Positions 15,625-24,829 of a stretch of 64,000 bases of DNA are shown here, one piece after another. The stretch's first letter is position 1, and each line of letters opens with the position of its first letter. This DNA is from RYN-230 sp963814645. Its GTDB lineage: Bacteria; Actinomycetota; Actinomycetes; Streptosporangiales; Streptosporangiaceae. The notes under the pieces were generated by a model. It ran no database searches. It was not told where the DNA came from and worked only from the letters and a program-made list of their open reading frames with translations. The stretch spans positions 34,819-98,818 of the forward strand of contig CAWFDX010000006.1 in assembly GCA_963814645.1 (NCBI GenBank). Direction: 5' to 3'. Position numbers and translations under genes: made by a program.

Positions 15625-16622
15625 AGCCGCCTGCCCAGGGTGGCGACCATGACGGCCTTGATCGTGTGCATCCGGTTCTCGGCCTGGTCGAAGACCACGG
15701 ACGCCGGGGACTCGAAGACCTCCTCAGTGACCTCCAGTTCGGCCAGGCCGCGCCGGGCGTAGATCTGCCGCCCGATCTCGGTCTCGGTGTTGTGCAGTGC
15801 GGGCAGGCAGTGCAGGAACTTCACCGCCGGGTTCCCGGTCGCGGCCAGCACCGCGGCATTCACCTGGTAATCGAGCAGGAGGTCGATCCGCTTGTCCCAC
15901 TCCCCGGCTGGCTCGCCCATGGACAGCCAGACGTCGGTGTACAGGAAGTCGGCACCGGCCACGGCTGTGTCGATGTCCTCGGTGATGGTCAGGGTCGCGC
16001 CAGAGCCGGCCGCCAGGCCAGCCGCGATGGCGCACACCTGGGCTGACGGCTGCAGCTGCGCCGGGGCGCAGATCCGGGTGTCCATGCCGAGCAGCGCACC
16101 GGTCACCAGCAGCGAGTTAGCCGTGTTGTTCCGGGCGTCGCCCAGGTAGCAGTAGGACACCTGGTCCAGGGGCTTGGTGGCATGGTCGCGCATGGTCAGC
16201 ATGTCGGCCAGCATCTGGGTCGGGTGCCAGGTGTCGGTCAGCCCGTTCCACACCGGGACCCCGGAGTACTTGCCCAGGATCTCGACGGATTCCTGAGCGA
16301 ATCCCCGGTACTCGATCCCGTCGAACATCCGGCCCAGCACCCGGGCGGTGTCCTTCATCGACTCCTTGTGGCCCACCTGGGACTCCTCCGGGCCGAGGTA
16401 GGTGACATGCGCGCCCTCATCGTGCGCGGCGACCTCGAACGCGGACCGGGTCCGGGTGGAGGCCTTCTCGAAGATCAGCGCGATGTTCCGGCCGGCCAGC
16501 CAGCCGCCGGGGTGCCCGGCGCGCTTGTCGGCGCGCAGCCGGGCTCCCAGGTCGATGAGGTAGCGGAACTCCGCCGCGGTGAAGTCGATCTCCTTGAGCA
16601 GGCTGCGTCCATGTAGGTTCAT
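15621..16622 (-). CDS. arcB: Ornithine carbamoyltransferase (catabolic context)
   Basis: A 333-residue carbamoyltransferase. Motifs are STRTR (55-59) for carbamoyl phosphate, HPTQ (133-136), DARNN, the SMG ornithine loop (234-236) and HCLP (271-274). In this operon it should run toward carbamoyl phosphate, phosphorolysing citrulline to ornithine. The ATG at 16622 (MNLHGRSLL) is preferred because of the CGGAGGG ribosome site; the frame upstream overlaps arcA and is spurious. It lies 17 nt after arcA and overlaps arcC by 4 nt. Confidence 0.96.
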   Translation of the reverse strand: MNLHGRSLLKEIDFTAAEFRYLIDLGARLRADKRAGHPGGWLAGRNIALIFEKASTRTRSAFEVAAHDEGAHVTYLGPEESQVGHKESMKDTARVLGRMFDGIEYRGFAQESVEILGKYSGVPVWNGLTDTWHPTQMLADMLTMRDHATKPLDQVSYCYLGDARNNTANSLLVTGALLGMDTRICAPAQLQPSAQVCAIAAGLAAGSGATLTITEDIDTAVAGADFLYTDVWLSMGEPAGEWDKRIDLLLDYQVNAAVLAATGNPAVKFLHCLPALHNTETEIGRQIYARRGLAELEVTEEVFESPASVVFDQAENRMHTIKAVMVATLGRRL

Positions 16623-16639
16623 CGTCGTCCCTCCGGGCC

Positions 16640-17860
16640 TCAGGCGGGGTCCCGCTCGATCGGGCAGGTCATGCAGCGCGGCCCGCCGCGGCCGCGGCCG
16701 AGTTCCTCGCCGGGCACGGTCACCACTTCGATGCCGTGCTTGCGCAGCATCGTGTTGGTGGCCACGTTGCGCTCGTAGCCGACGATCACCCCGGGCGCCA
16801 CGGCCAGATAGTTGGTGCCGTCGTCCCACTGCTCGCGCTCGGCCGCCCGGACATCCTCGTCGGTGGTCAGCACGGTGATCTCCGGCACGTGCAGTGCGGT
16901 GGCCAGGGTGGCCCACAGATCGGCGTTGCGGGTGACCCGCAGGCTCGTGCTGTCGCCACCGGGGGCCAGGGTCCAGGACCGCAGCGCCCGGTCGAAGTAC
17001 GGGTAGAGCACGAAGGTGCTGTGGTCGATCATCGTCATGACCGTGTCCAGGTGCATCATCGCGTGCGAGCGCGGCAGCTCGACCGCGATCACCTGGTCCG
17101 CCTGCCCGGAATCGAACAAGGCCCGGGACAGGATCTCCACCGCCATCGGCGTGGTCCGTTCCCCCATGCCGATCAGCACCGACCGGTTCCCGACCACGTG
17201 CACGTCGCCGCCCTCGATGCTGGCCGGCAGGTGGCTGGCGTCGTCACCGCCGTAGTAGGTGACGAACCCGGCCTGGGCGAACAGCGGGTGGAACCGGTAG
17301 ATCGCCTGCATGTGCACGGTCTCCCGCTGCCGGGCGGGCTTGGCCATCGGGTTGACCGACACGCCCCCGTACACCCAGCACGAGTTGTCCCGGGGGAACA
17401 GGTGATTGGGCAGCGGCGGCAGGACGAAATCGTCGGACCGCAGCATGTCCCAGCGCAGGCTCGGCGCCTGCAGCGGGCTCAGATCAGCCTTCAGAACGCC
17501 CCCGACCAGGTACTCGGCCAGGCCCGGTCCATCGAGGTCCTCCAGCAGCGACCGGACCGGGCTGACCAGCCCGGGACCGAGGATCTCCGGGGTGCACACC
17601 CGGTCGAGCACGAAGCCGCGGCCCTCGGGCAGCTGCAGCGTCTCGGCCAGCAGTTGCTCGAAGTAGTGCACCTGAACGTCCTTGTCGCGCAGCGCCTCGG
17701 TGAACACGTCGTGCTCTTCCTTGGCCTTGCGGGCCCACATCACGTCGTCGAAGAGCAGGCTGCCGATGTTCTGCGGGGTCAGCCGGGCCAGTTCGAGCCC
17801 GGGCCGGTGCACGATCACCTGGCGCAACCCGCCGACCTCCGAGTGCACTCCGAGCGTCAT
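16640..17860 (-). CDS. arcA: Arginine deiminase
   Basis: A 406-residue enzyme that hydrolyses arginine to citrulline and ammonia. Recognisable parts are the N-terminal SEVGGLRQVIVHRPG, the EGGDVHVVG and MHLDTVMTMID active-site segments, and the C-terminal nucleophile region RCMTCPIERD with catalytic Cys396. The residue before the cysteine is Arg, where Pseudomonas has His. The ATG at 17860 overlaps the antiporter stop as ATGA. Ammonia release also counters acid stress. Confidence 0.96.
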   Translation of the reverse strand: MTLGVHSEVGGLRQVIVHRPGLELARLTPQNIGSLLFDDVMWARKAKEEHDVFTEALRDKDVQVHYFEQLLAETLQLPEGRGFVLDRVCTPEILGPGLVSPVRSLLEDLDGPGLAEYLVGGVLKADLSPLQAPSLRWDMLRSDDFVLPPLPNHLFPRDNSCWVYGGVSVNPMAKPARQRETVHMQAIYRFHPLFAQAGFVTYYGGDDASHLPASIEGGDVHVVGNRSVLIGMGERTTPMAVEILSRALFDSGQADQVIAVELPRSHAMMHLDTVMTMIDHSTFVLYPYFDRALRSWTLAPGGDSTSLRVTRNADLWATLATALHVPEITVLTTDEDVRAAEREQWDDGTNYLAVAPGVIVGYERNVATNTMLRKHGIEVVTVPGEELGRGRGGPRCMTCPIERDPA

Positions 17861-19296
17861 GACGCACCCCCGATTCCGGTGCTCTCCTGCGGCGCCGGCA
17901 CCTGGCCGACCCGCTCGCGGTGCGCCTTGAGGAAGGCGTACAGGATGACGCCGATCAGCACGACCACCAGCGCCTCGTACACGGCCGCGTAGCCCGCGGC
18001 GAACGTGACCCACATCGAGAACAGCACGCTGGCCGAGGCGATCAGCAGGTCCCGGGCGAGCAGCCAGCCCTGCACCCGGCGGCGCTTCGACACCAGGTAG
18101 CTGAGCTGGGCGCAGGCGGAGAACAGGTACGGAATAGCCACCGTCACCACGGTCAGGTCAACCAGCTCGGTGAACACGGTCAGCCCGGTCGCGGTGGTGT
18201 AACTCCACAGCATGAGCAGCGACGGCAGCGCCGCCGCGGCCAGCACGCCGAACCACGCGGTGCCTTTCCGGTCGGTCCAGCTGAACGGCTGAGGGAACAG
18301 CCCATCCTGGGCAGCGGCCCGCGACACCTCGGTGGTGACCAGCGTCCAGCCGTTCAGCGCCCCGATACCGGACACCACGGCCAGCGCCGCGACCAGCTTC
18401 CCGGCCCACGCGCCACCAGTGAAGATCGTCTCAAACGCGTTGACGAACGGCGCGCCGTTGTTGATCAGAGCGTGATGCGGGACCAGGCCCATCACCGCGG
18501 CCGACACGAGCAGGTAGAGGATCGCGCTGGCGCCGGTGCCCAGCAGCGAGGCCCGGCCCACATTCTTCCCGGGGTCCTTGACCCGCTTGGCCGTAATGGC
18601 CGCGACCTCGACGCCGATGAAGGAGAACAGCGCCACCCCGGCCGCGATCCCGATCGCGGAGTACAGGCTGCCACCGGATGCGTTGAATGCGCCGAAGTTG
18701 CCCTTCGACACGAAGAACCAGCCGGCCACGGCGACGAACAGCAGGGGCAGGAACTTCAGCACCACGGTGACGTTCTGGAACCAGGCCATCTGCCGCACCC
18801 CGGCCAGGTTCACCACGGCAGGCACCCAGAGGCCGACCAGGGCGATGCCCCAGTTACCCAGGCCGGACGGATGAATGCCGAACAGGGCATCGACGTAGAA
18901 GACCCAGGACGCCACGATGGCGGCGTTGCCCGCCCACGCCTGGACCCAGTAGCACCAGCCCGTTAGGTAGCCCGCGAAGTCGCCGAACTCATAGCGGGCG
19001 TACGCGTACAGGCCACCGTCAGCGTTCGGCACCCGCTTAGTCAGCTGGCCAAACAAGACGGCGAGCAGCGTGGCGCCGACCGCGATGACGGCCAGCACCA
19101 GCAGCGAACTGATGCCCGCCCCGGCCAGCACAGCCGGCATGGTGAACACCCCGGTACCGATAATGCTGCCGAGCACTAGCCCAGTCGCCGAGGTGAGACC
19201 AAGAGCCCGCGCCTTCTGCTGATTCCGCGGTGACAGGCCGTCCGCTGGTTCCCGGTGCGGCCAGTGCAGCCCGCGATCTCGTGCGGTGATAGACAT
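17857..19296 (-). CDS. arcD: Arginine/ornithine antiporter-type APC transporter
   Basis: A 479-residue, roughly 12-helix permease of the APC superfamily. The first helix carries the SIIGTGVFTMP substrate-binding motif; YAYARYEFGDFAGYLTGW follows, and the sequence fits the basic amino acid/polyamine antiporter group. As first gene of the operon arcD-arcA-arcB-arcC it should exchange external arginine for ornithine. The extra ~30 N-terminal residues are hydrophilic. No ArcR or ArgR regulator is adjacent. Confidence 0.9.
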   Translation of the reverse strand: MSITARDRGLHWPHREPADGLSPRNQQKARALGLTSATGLVLGSIIGTGVFTMPAVLAGAGISSLLVLAVIAVGATLLAVLFGQLTKRVPNADGGLYAYARYEFGDFAGYLTGWCYWVQAWAGNAAIVASWVFYVDALFGIHPSGLGNWGIALVGLWVPAVVNLAGVRQMAWFQNVTVVLKFLPLLFVAVAGWFFVSKGNFGAFNASGGSLYSAIGIAAGVALFSFIGVEVAAITAKRVKDPGKNVGRASLLGTGASAILYLLVSAAVMGLVPHHALINNGAPFVNAFETIFTGGAWAGKLVAALAVVSGIGALNGWTLVTTEVSRAAAQDGLFPQPFSWTDRKGTAWFGVLAAAALPSLLMLWSYTTATGLTVFTELVDLTVVTVAIPYLFSACAQLSYLVSKRRRVQGWLLARDLLIASASVLFSMWVTFAAGYAAVYEALVVVLIGVILYAFLKAHRERVGQVPAPQESTGIGGAS

Positions 19297-19379
19297 CGTG
19301 ACTCTCCTTCACGTTGCGGCAGGCGATCGGGTCAGATGGCCGCCTGCTCACAAGATCACGCTGCCGCCTCGGCAGTCCT

Positions 19380-19444
19380 TGACCACAGGGCCGGACGTCC
19401 TGCCGGCCGGCCAACCAAGGTCATCCGGTCTTGGGCCGGATGAC
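19380..19444 (-). promoter_or_regulatory. Candidate arc operon control region
   Basis: TGACC ACA GGGCC (19380-19392) resembles the DosR-like boxes elsewhere and sits 84 nt before arcD. An inverted repeat follows: GTCATCCGG (19420-19428) and CCGGATGAC (19436-19444), 7-nt loop. The repeat could be an operator or the terminator of an upstream transcript. Function is inferred. Confidence 0.35.
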
Positions 19445-19453
19445 TAGCGGCGC

Positions 19454-20448
19454 CTAGACGGTCTATTCCAAGGGGTCAGTGATCGAAGGCGATCAGCGAG
19501 CGCTTGACGGGCTGGCTGGTGTGGTCGTTGTGCCAGATGGCGGCGGTCAGGGCCAGGATGCGCTGCAGGACCCTGGCTATGACCCCGGCGGGGGTGTGCC
19601 CGCCGTGGCGTTCCAGGTCGAGCTGGCCTTTGAATGTCTGGTTGACCGATTCAATGACTTGGCGCAGCGGCTTGAAGAACCGGGTCCCGGGCCGGGCGGG
19701 CTCGCCCTGGCGGGCCGGGCGCAGCAGGCAGAAGCCCTCGGTGGCCAGGGCAGCCTCGAATTCGCGGCCGTAGTAGTTCTTGTCCGCGATGATGGCCTGC
19801 CCGGGCCGCCCGGCGCTGATGGCCGGGTCGCCCAGGATGTCTAGGAGCACCTGCCGCTCGTCGGCCTTGGCGCCGGTCAGCGCGAACCCGGCGGGCAGGC
19901 CGTGCAGCGTGGTCAGCAGGTGCAGCCGCAGACCCCAGAAGTAGCGGGAATGGCTGGCGCAGTACCCGTACTGCGCCCATCCGGCCAGGTCGGAGCGGCG
20001 GGTGGTCTCGCGGGACCGGCCGCATTCCACCGGTGTGGAATCAGCCACCCACACGTCATCGGACCACAAGCTGGTGTCGCGGGCCAGCACCGCGATCAGC
20101 CAGGCCATGGTGGCCGCCAGCCTCCGCAGCCGCTTGTTATAGCCAGGCTGCTGGGGCAGGCGCGGGAACAATCCCCGCAGGTGCGCGCGGGCATGCCGCA
20201 GCCAACGCGCCTCGGAGGTGAACCCCAGCAGGGCCTGCATGACCGCCAGGGTCATCAGTTCGGCATCGCTGGTCTGCGGGCTGATGCCCGCCACCGGGCG
20301 CCACGGAGCCCGATCCGGCGATCCCTTCAGCAGGTCATCGGTTCTCACATACAGTGCGGTCGCGAGGGTGTCCAGGTCAGTCTTCACAAACCGATCTTGG
20401 ACACCCTCGCCCCATCTGCGCCCACATCCCTTGGAATAGGTCGTCTAG
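19454..20448 (-). mobile_element. IS982-family insertion sequence
   Basis: A 995-bp element bounded by a 21-bp terminal inverted repeat: CTAGACGGTCTATTCCAAGG at the left and the complement of CTAGACGACCTATTCCAAGG at the right, differing at two positions. It carries one transposase gene. I could not identify a target duplication. It lies 6 bp from the neighbouring IS3 element. Confidence 0.85.
19476..20387 (-). CDS. IS982-family transposase
   Basis: A 303-residue DDE transposase filling the element. DVWVADSTPVE carries the first Asp, IIADKNYYG the second, and RQVIESVNQTFK the Glu, as expected for the IS982 (DDE_Tnp_1-like) group. The frame is intact, so the element may still be active. Confidence 0.9.
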   Translation of the reverse strand: MKTDLDTLATALYVRTDDLLKGSPDRAPWRPVAGISPQTSDAELMTLAVMQALLGFTSEARWLRHARAHLRGLFPRLPQQPGYNKRLRRLAATMAWLIAVLARDTSLWSDDVWVADSTPVECGRSRETTRRSDLAGWAQYGYCASHSRYFWGLRLHLLTTLHGLPAGFALTGAKADERQVLLDILGDPAISAGRPGQAIIADKNYYGREFEAALATEGFCLLRPARQGEPARPGTRFFKPLRQVIESVNQTFKGQLDLERHGGHTPAGVIARVLQRILALTAAIWHNDHTSQPVKRSLIAFDH

Positions 20449-20479
20449 CTGCGGTGAACCGCCCCGGGTTCGTTGGAGG

Positions 20480-21405
20480 CTACGATGCTTTGGCCTCAGG
20501 GATGATTATAGTGTGACCTTTGCGGGTTAGCCATACATTCTCATATTCGGCTGGAGGGATATTCCCGCAGGCCGAGTGGAGTCTGTCATCGTTGTACCAG
20601 GACACCCATTCCGCTGTCGCCACCGTCACCTGCCCGGCGTCTTGCCACGGTCCCTCACGGTTGATAAGCTCCTTCTTATACAGGGAATTCACCGCCTCCG
20701 CTGCTGCATTATCGTAGGAATCACCTTTGCCGCCGACCGAGCGGACCGCGCCGATATCCCCCAGCCGCTGGGTATAGCGGATCGACGTGTACTGCACACC
20801 GCGATCGGAATGGTGCACGAGCTGGTCACTGAGATCGTCCCGGCGGGCAAAGATTGCCATCTCCAGCGCATCCAGTGCCAGGCCCGCCCGCAGGTGGTCA
20901 GCGACCTGCCAGCCGACGATCTTGCGGGAGAACAGGTCCGTGATGAACGCGGTATACACGAAACCGCAGGCCGTGGCCACATACGTGATATCGGCGACCC
21001 ACCGGCGGTTCGGCGCCGGCGCGGTGAAGTCCCGCTCCAGCAGGTCAGCAGGCCTGGAGTCCGCACCGGCGGGCACTGTGGTCCGCGGTTTCTTCCGCCC
21101 GGCCGCCACCCCGAACAGACCCATATCGCGCATCAGCCGCTCCACCGTGCACCGCGCCACCTCAATGCCCTCGCGGCGCAGCTGCAGCCATACTTTCCTC
21201 GCCCCATACAGCCCGCGGCCCTTCCTGCGGTTTTCCCACACGCGCATGATCTTCTCTTTCAGCTGCTCATCCCGGACCTCACGCAGCGACGGCCGCCGCT
21301 CACGCTTCTTGACCGCGTAATACGTGGAGACCGGGAACTCCAGAACCGCGCAGGCCGCTCGACCCCGAACCGGTCACGATGTGAATCAATGAACCCGACT
21401 AGCGC
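20480..21405 (-). pseudogene. IS3 orfB transposase, frameshifted near its N-terminus
   Basis: The catalytic core is intact in one frame (20480-21247 and upstream): WVADITYV, the HSDRGVQYTS segment and NSLYKKELI, the DDE integrase core. The N-terminal part (VGFIDSHRDRFGVE) lies in a different frame from what follows (ACAVLEFPVSTYYAVKK). The break is near 21350-21362 and fits one missing base or two extra. The normal OrfAB fusion made by -1 frameshifting would hit this lesion, so the element is probably dead unless it is supplied in trans. Confidence 0.75.
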
Positions 21406-21719
21406 GGAAGCCTGGGGTCGAGTTCGCGGGCGAAATACGCACTCGCCGCCTTCAAAATCTCATTCGCCCGGCGGAGTTCGCGGTTTTCGCGTTCCAGCTC
21501 CGCGATCCGCTTCTGATCCTCCGTCGTGGTACCCGGCCGCGTCCCACCATCAATCTCGGCCTGCCTGACCCAGCCCCGCAACGCCTCGGGGTGAACACCC
21601 AGCTGACGGCCCACCCGGGCCAGCTCACCACGGCCCTTGCCCTCCCGCTGCCGGATCTCCAACACCATCTTCACCGCGCGTTCACGCAGCTCATCGGGGT
21701 ACTTCCGCTGTGCAGGCAT
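21399..21719 (-). CDS. IS3 orfA, helix-turn-helix protein
   Basis: A 106-residue OrfA with a helix-turn-helix (about 8-55, VGRQLGVHPEALRGWV) and a C-terminal leucine-zipper segment (ELERENRELRRANEILK). It binds the element ends and is fused to OrfB by frameshift in active IS3 elements. The end overlaps the orfB frame as expected. Confidence 0.92.
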   Translation of the reverse strand: MPAQRKYPDELRERAVKMVLEIRQREGKGRGELARVGRQLGVHPEALRGWVRQAEIDGGTRPGTTTEDQKRIAELERENRELRRANEILKAASAYFARELDPRLPR

Positions 21720-21872
21720 GACTCTGCATCCTTCCAGGGATCAGAGCCTCCAAGATCCCCGGGGCGGTCCAGCGGACCCGCTCGGTGGGTTAGCGGCCAG
21801 CGGTATCGATCCACAGCTTGACCGTGCTGCCAGCCTGAGCGCCGTCCATGTGCTGTTGGTAACCGCAATTCC

Positions 21873-21885
21873 GGGACCTTCGGCT
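21873..21885 (+). promoter_or_regulatory. DosR-like box (GGGACC TTC GGCT)
   Basis: Lies 61 nt before the ATG of the small DUF7455-like gene, between the IS3 end and that gene. The first half is a good match to the GGGACC half-site and the second half is imperfect. The rest of 21772-21945 holds only a possible transposase tail remnant on the minus strand (WIDTAGR). Confidence 0.35.
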
Positions 21886-21945
21886 TCGGCTGAAGGTGCC
21901 AGATGCCCCTGAGACCCGGGGCACTCTCGGCGCGATGCTGGGTAT

Positions 21946-22254
21946 ATGTTTCACCGACACGACATCGCCACCGCCGCCGCAGAACCGGCGGACCGTCCAG
22001 GCCAGGCATGCGCCAGCCCGCTGGCCGATCCTTCGGTGCCCATGCAAGCCTGCTGCTGCCCGGCCCGTCCGATGTTCAAGGTCGTGATGCCGCCGACCGC
22101 CACTCGGCCACGCCCGGTCAACCTATGGCTCTGCGGCCACCACTACCGGGCCTCCCGGGCGGCGCTCAAGTCCGCCGGGGCCCAGGTCTACCAACTGACC
22201 GCCTCGGCTGACGGTGCGGTCCCAGCCGGCGTGCCGGCCGGCATCTCCCACTGA
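21946..22254 (+). CDS. Small DUF7455-like protein
   Basis: A 102-residue protein. The conserved part (about residues 35-85) reads CCCPARP, KVVMPPT, then LWLCGHHYRASRAAL, which resembles actinobacterial DUF7455 proteins where cysteines and histidines may bind a metal. The match is from memory. The N-terminal ~30 residues are low-complexity, and an internal ATG at 22042 (MQACCCPARP) could be the true start. It is 41 nt before the GH65 gene on the same strand and probably co-transcribed. Function unknown. Confidence 0.65.
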   Translation: MFHRHDIATAAAEPADRPGQACASPLADPSVPMQACCCPARPMFKVVMPPTATRPRPVNLWLCGHHYRASRAALKSAGAQVYQLTASADGAVPAGVPAGISH

Positions 22255-22295
22255 GCACGCTGCCGCCCGGTATTGCCGGTCTGAGGAGGTGCCTG

Positions 22296-24747
22296 ATGCG
22301 GGCTGAACAGCGTCCAGGGTCATCAGGCATGATCCCAGCGGGCTGGACGCTCCGGTACGACGGTTTCGTCCCAGCACAGGAGGGGCTCCGCGAAGCGCTG
22401 TGCACGCTCGGCAATGGCTACTTCGCCACTCGTGGCGCCGCGCCGGAATCACACGCCGATGGAACGCACTACCCAGGAACCTACATCGCGGGCTGCTACA
22501 ACCCGCTGCGGACCGACGTCGCGGGCCGCACGGTTGAGGCTGAGAGCCTGGTCAACTCGCCGAACTGGCTCCCGCTGAACCTTGCGGCCGGGGACGGGCC
22601 ATGGCTGGACGATGGGGCGATGGAGATCCTGGAGCACTGGCAGGAACTGGACATGCGACGGGGTGTGCTGACCCGCCGGCTGCGAGTGCGGGATCCCGGC
22701 GGGCGAGCGACCCGCGTCGACTCGCGGCGTTTCGTGCACATGGGGGCGGCGCACCTGGCTGCGCTGGAAACCGTCATCGTCCCGGAGAACTGGTCCGGAC
22801 GGCTGCGGATCCGGTCCGAACTCGACGGCACCGTGCGGAACACTGGCGTGCCCCGCTACCGGGAACTGGCCAGCCGGCACCTCCGCCCCGTCGAGGCACG
22901 CAGCTTGGACCAGGCGAGCGTGCTCCTGGAGGTAGAAACCATCCACTCGCATATCCGCATCGCCGAGGCCGCGCGCACCCGGGTTTTGTGCGGCGGAGCA
23001 CCACTAGAGTGCGACCCAATCGTGATCACAACGCCGGGGCGGATCGGCCACGAAATGACGGCTGAGGTAACCCAGGGCGATGAGCTGACGGTGGAGAAAA
23101 CTGTAGCCCTCGCCACGTCGCGAGACCACGCGATCTGGACCGCCGACGCAGCGGCAGCCGACTGGCTGGCTGACGCCGGCCCGTTCAATCAGCTGCTTGA
23201 GCAGCACGTTCTCGCCTGGGCCCAGCTGTGGGCCCGGTTCTCCATCGATCTGCAGGACAGCCCGGCTGACTGGATGCTGACGACGCTGCGGCTGCACCTT
23301 TTCCACCTGCTGCAGACCGTTTCCCCCAATAGCATCGGCCGCGACGTCGGCATCCCGGCCCGAGGGCTGCACGGCGAGGCCTACCGGGGGCACGTCTTCT
23401 GGGACGACATATTCGTATTCCCGGTCCTCACACTGCGGCTGCCCGAGCTGAGCCGGTCCCTGGAGGAGTACCGGTACCGCCGACTGCCTGCGGCCCGCCG
23501 GGCCGCGCGCCAGGCTGGCCTGTCCGGGGCGATGTACCCATGGCAGTCCGGCAGCGACGGACGGGAGCAGAGCCAACTGGTGCATCTCAACCCACGCTCG
23601 GGCCGCTGGCTGCCAGACGCCACCTACCGGCAACGCCACGTCGGCATCGCAGTCGCCCGCGGCGTCTGGCAGTACTACCAGGCCACCGCTGACCGTCAGT
23701 TCCTCGCGCTGCAGGGCGCCGAAATGATCCTCGAGGTGGCCAGGTTCTTCGCCAGCCTCGCGACCTACGATTCCAGGCGGGGAAGGTACGCGATCAGAGG
23801 GGTGGTTGGGCCGGACGAGTTCCATACCAGCTATCCGGATCGCCCTGGTGCCGGGATCGACAACAACGCGTACACCAACGTGATGACGGCCTGGCTGCTG
23901 CAGCGGGCTTTCGAGACCCTCGACCTGCTGCCCGGACACCGCCGGGCTGAGCTCACCGGCAGGCTGGGCCTGTCCGCTGCGGAACTTGAGCGGTGGGACC
24001 GCGTCTCGCGGCTCCTGTTCGTCCCGTTCCACGCCGACGGCATGATCAGCCAGTTCGAGGGCTATGCAGAGCTGGAGGAGCTCGACTGGGCAGATTACCG
24101 CCATCGGTACGGCGACATCAGTCGAACTCGACCGCATCCTGGAGGCCGAGAAGGACACACCGAACCGCTACCAGGTCAGCAAGCAGGCCGACACGCTCAT
24201 GCTGTTCTACCTGCTGTCCACCGAGGAGCTGACCGGGCTGTTCGACCATCTTGGCTACCAGTGGAGCCCGCAAAGCATGCCGAGGACGATTGACTACTAT
24301 CAGGCCCACACGACTGGAGGTTCGACCCTCAATGCCCTCGTGGACGCGGCGGTAACCGCCCGCGCCCATCGTGATCAGGCGGTGGACCTATTCCTCCAAG
24401 CCCTGCGCAGCGATGTGGCCGACGTGCAGCACGGCACGACCGCGGAGGGCATCCATCTCGGCGCGATGGGCGGAACCGTCGACGTCCTCGAGCGCTGCTT
24501 CGCCGGGATCGAACTTCGTGGCGACATCCTGCGGCTTGACCCGTTCTGGCCCAAGCGCCTGGGCACGCTCGAGTTCTCCGTCTTCTACCGCTACCACACC
24601 ATCACCCTGAGCGTCGGCGCGGGCACGGTACAGGTCAGCAGTGGGGCTGGAAAGGCTCCGCCGGTGCGCGTTGCCTGCCACGGCGAACAGCGCGAACTTC
24701 GCCCGGGACGCACCGTGGAATTCTCCTTCCCAGAGTTGCAGCCATAG
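22296..24747 (+). pseudogene. GH65 family glycoside phosphorylase/hydrolase, frameshifted
   Basis: Two overlapping frames together make about 817 codons, the normal size of a GH65 enzyme. The first (22296-24293) holds the N-terminal sandwich and much of the (alpha/alpha)6 barrel, including VVGPDEFHTSY with the expected general-acid Glu. The second (from about 24117 to 24747) continues with ELDRILEAEKDTPNRYQVSKQAD and the C-terminal sheet. The switch occurs just after YGDI, near 24110-24120, by a single-base-type indel. GH65 enzymes act on trehalose, maltose or kojibiose; the substrate is not assignable here. A GH65 domain is part of Rv2006 in the DosR regulon. The start has a GAGGAGG ribosome site. 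A sequencing error would restore a functional gene. Confidence 0.85.
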
Positions 24748-24829
24748 TCGCAGGACCAAGCGCAGATCACTCACGGCGGAGCGCCAGACCCCGGCTCACC
24801 GCCTGTCGCAGGGGGACTGTAATTTCAAC

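Larger units (their letters stand above)
20455..21771 (-). mobile_element. IS3-family insertion sequence with 4-bp flanking duplication
   Basis: Terminal repeats of about 29 bp: TGAACCGCCCCGGG...TTGGAGGCT at the left and the complement of TGGACCGCCCCGGG...TTGGAGGCT at the right. GCGG flanks both ends, a probable target duplication. The element holds orfA and a damaged orfB. Confidence 0.9.

Noticed and set aside
15621..16916. N-terminally extended ornithine carbamoyltransferase of 431 residues
   Set aside because: The extra ~98 residues lie inside arcA in another frame and are Arg/His-rich; ATG 16622 has a ribosome site and the normal family N-terminus.
16640..18013. N-terminally extended arginine deiminase
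   Set aside because: The extension overlaps arcD out of frame; ATG 17860 gives the family-length protein and an ATGA overlap.
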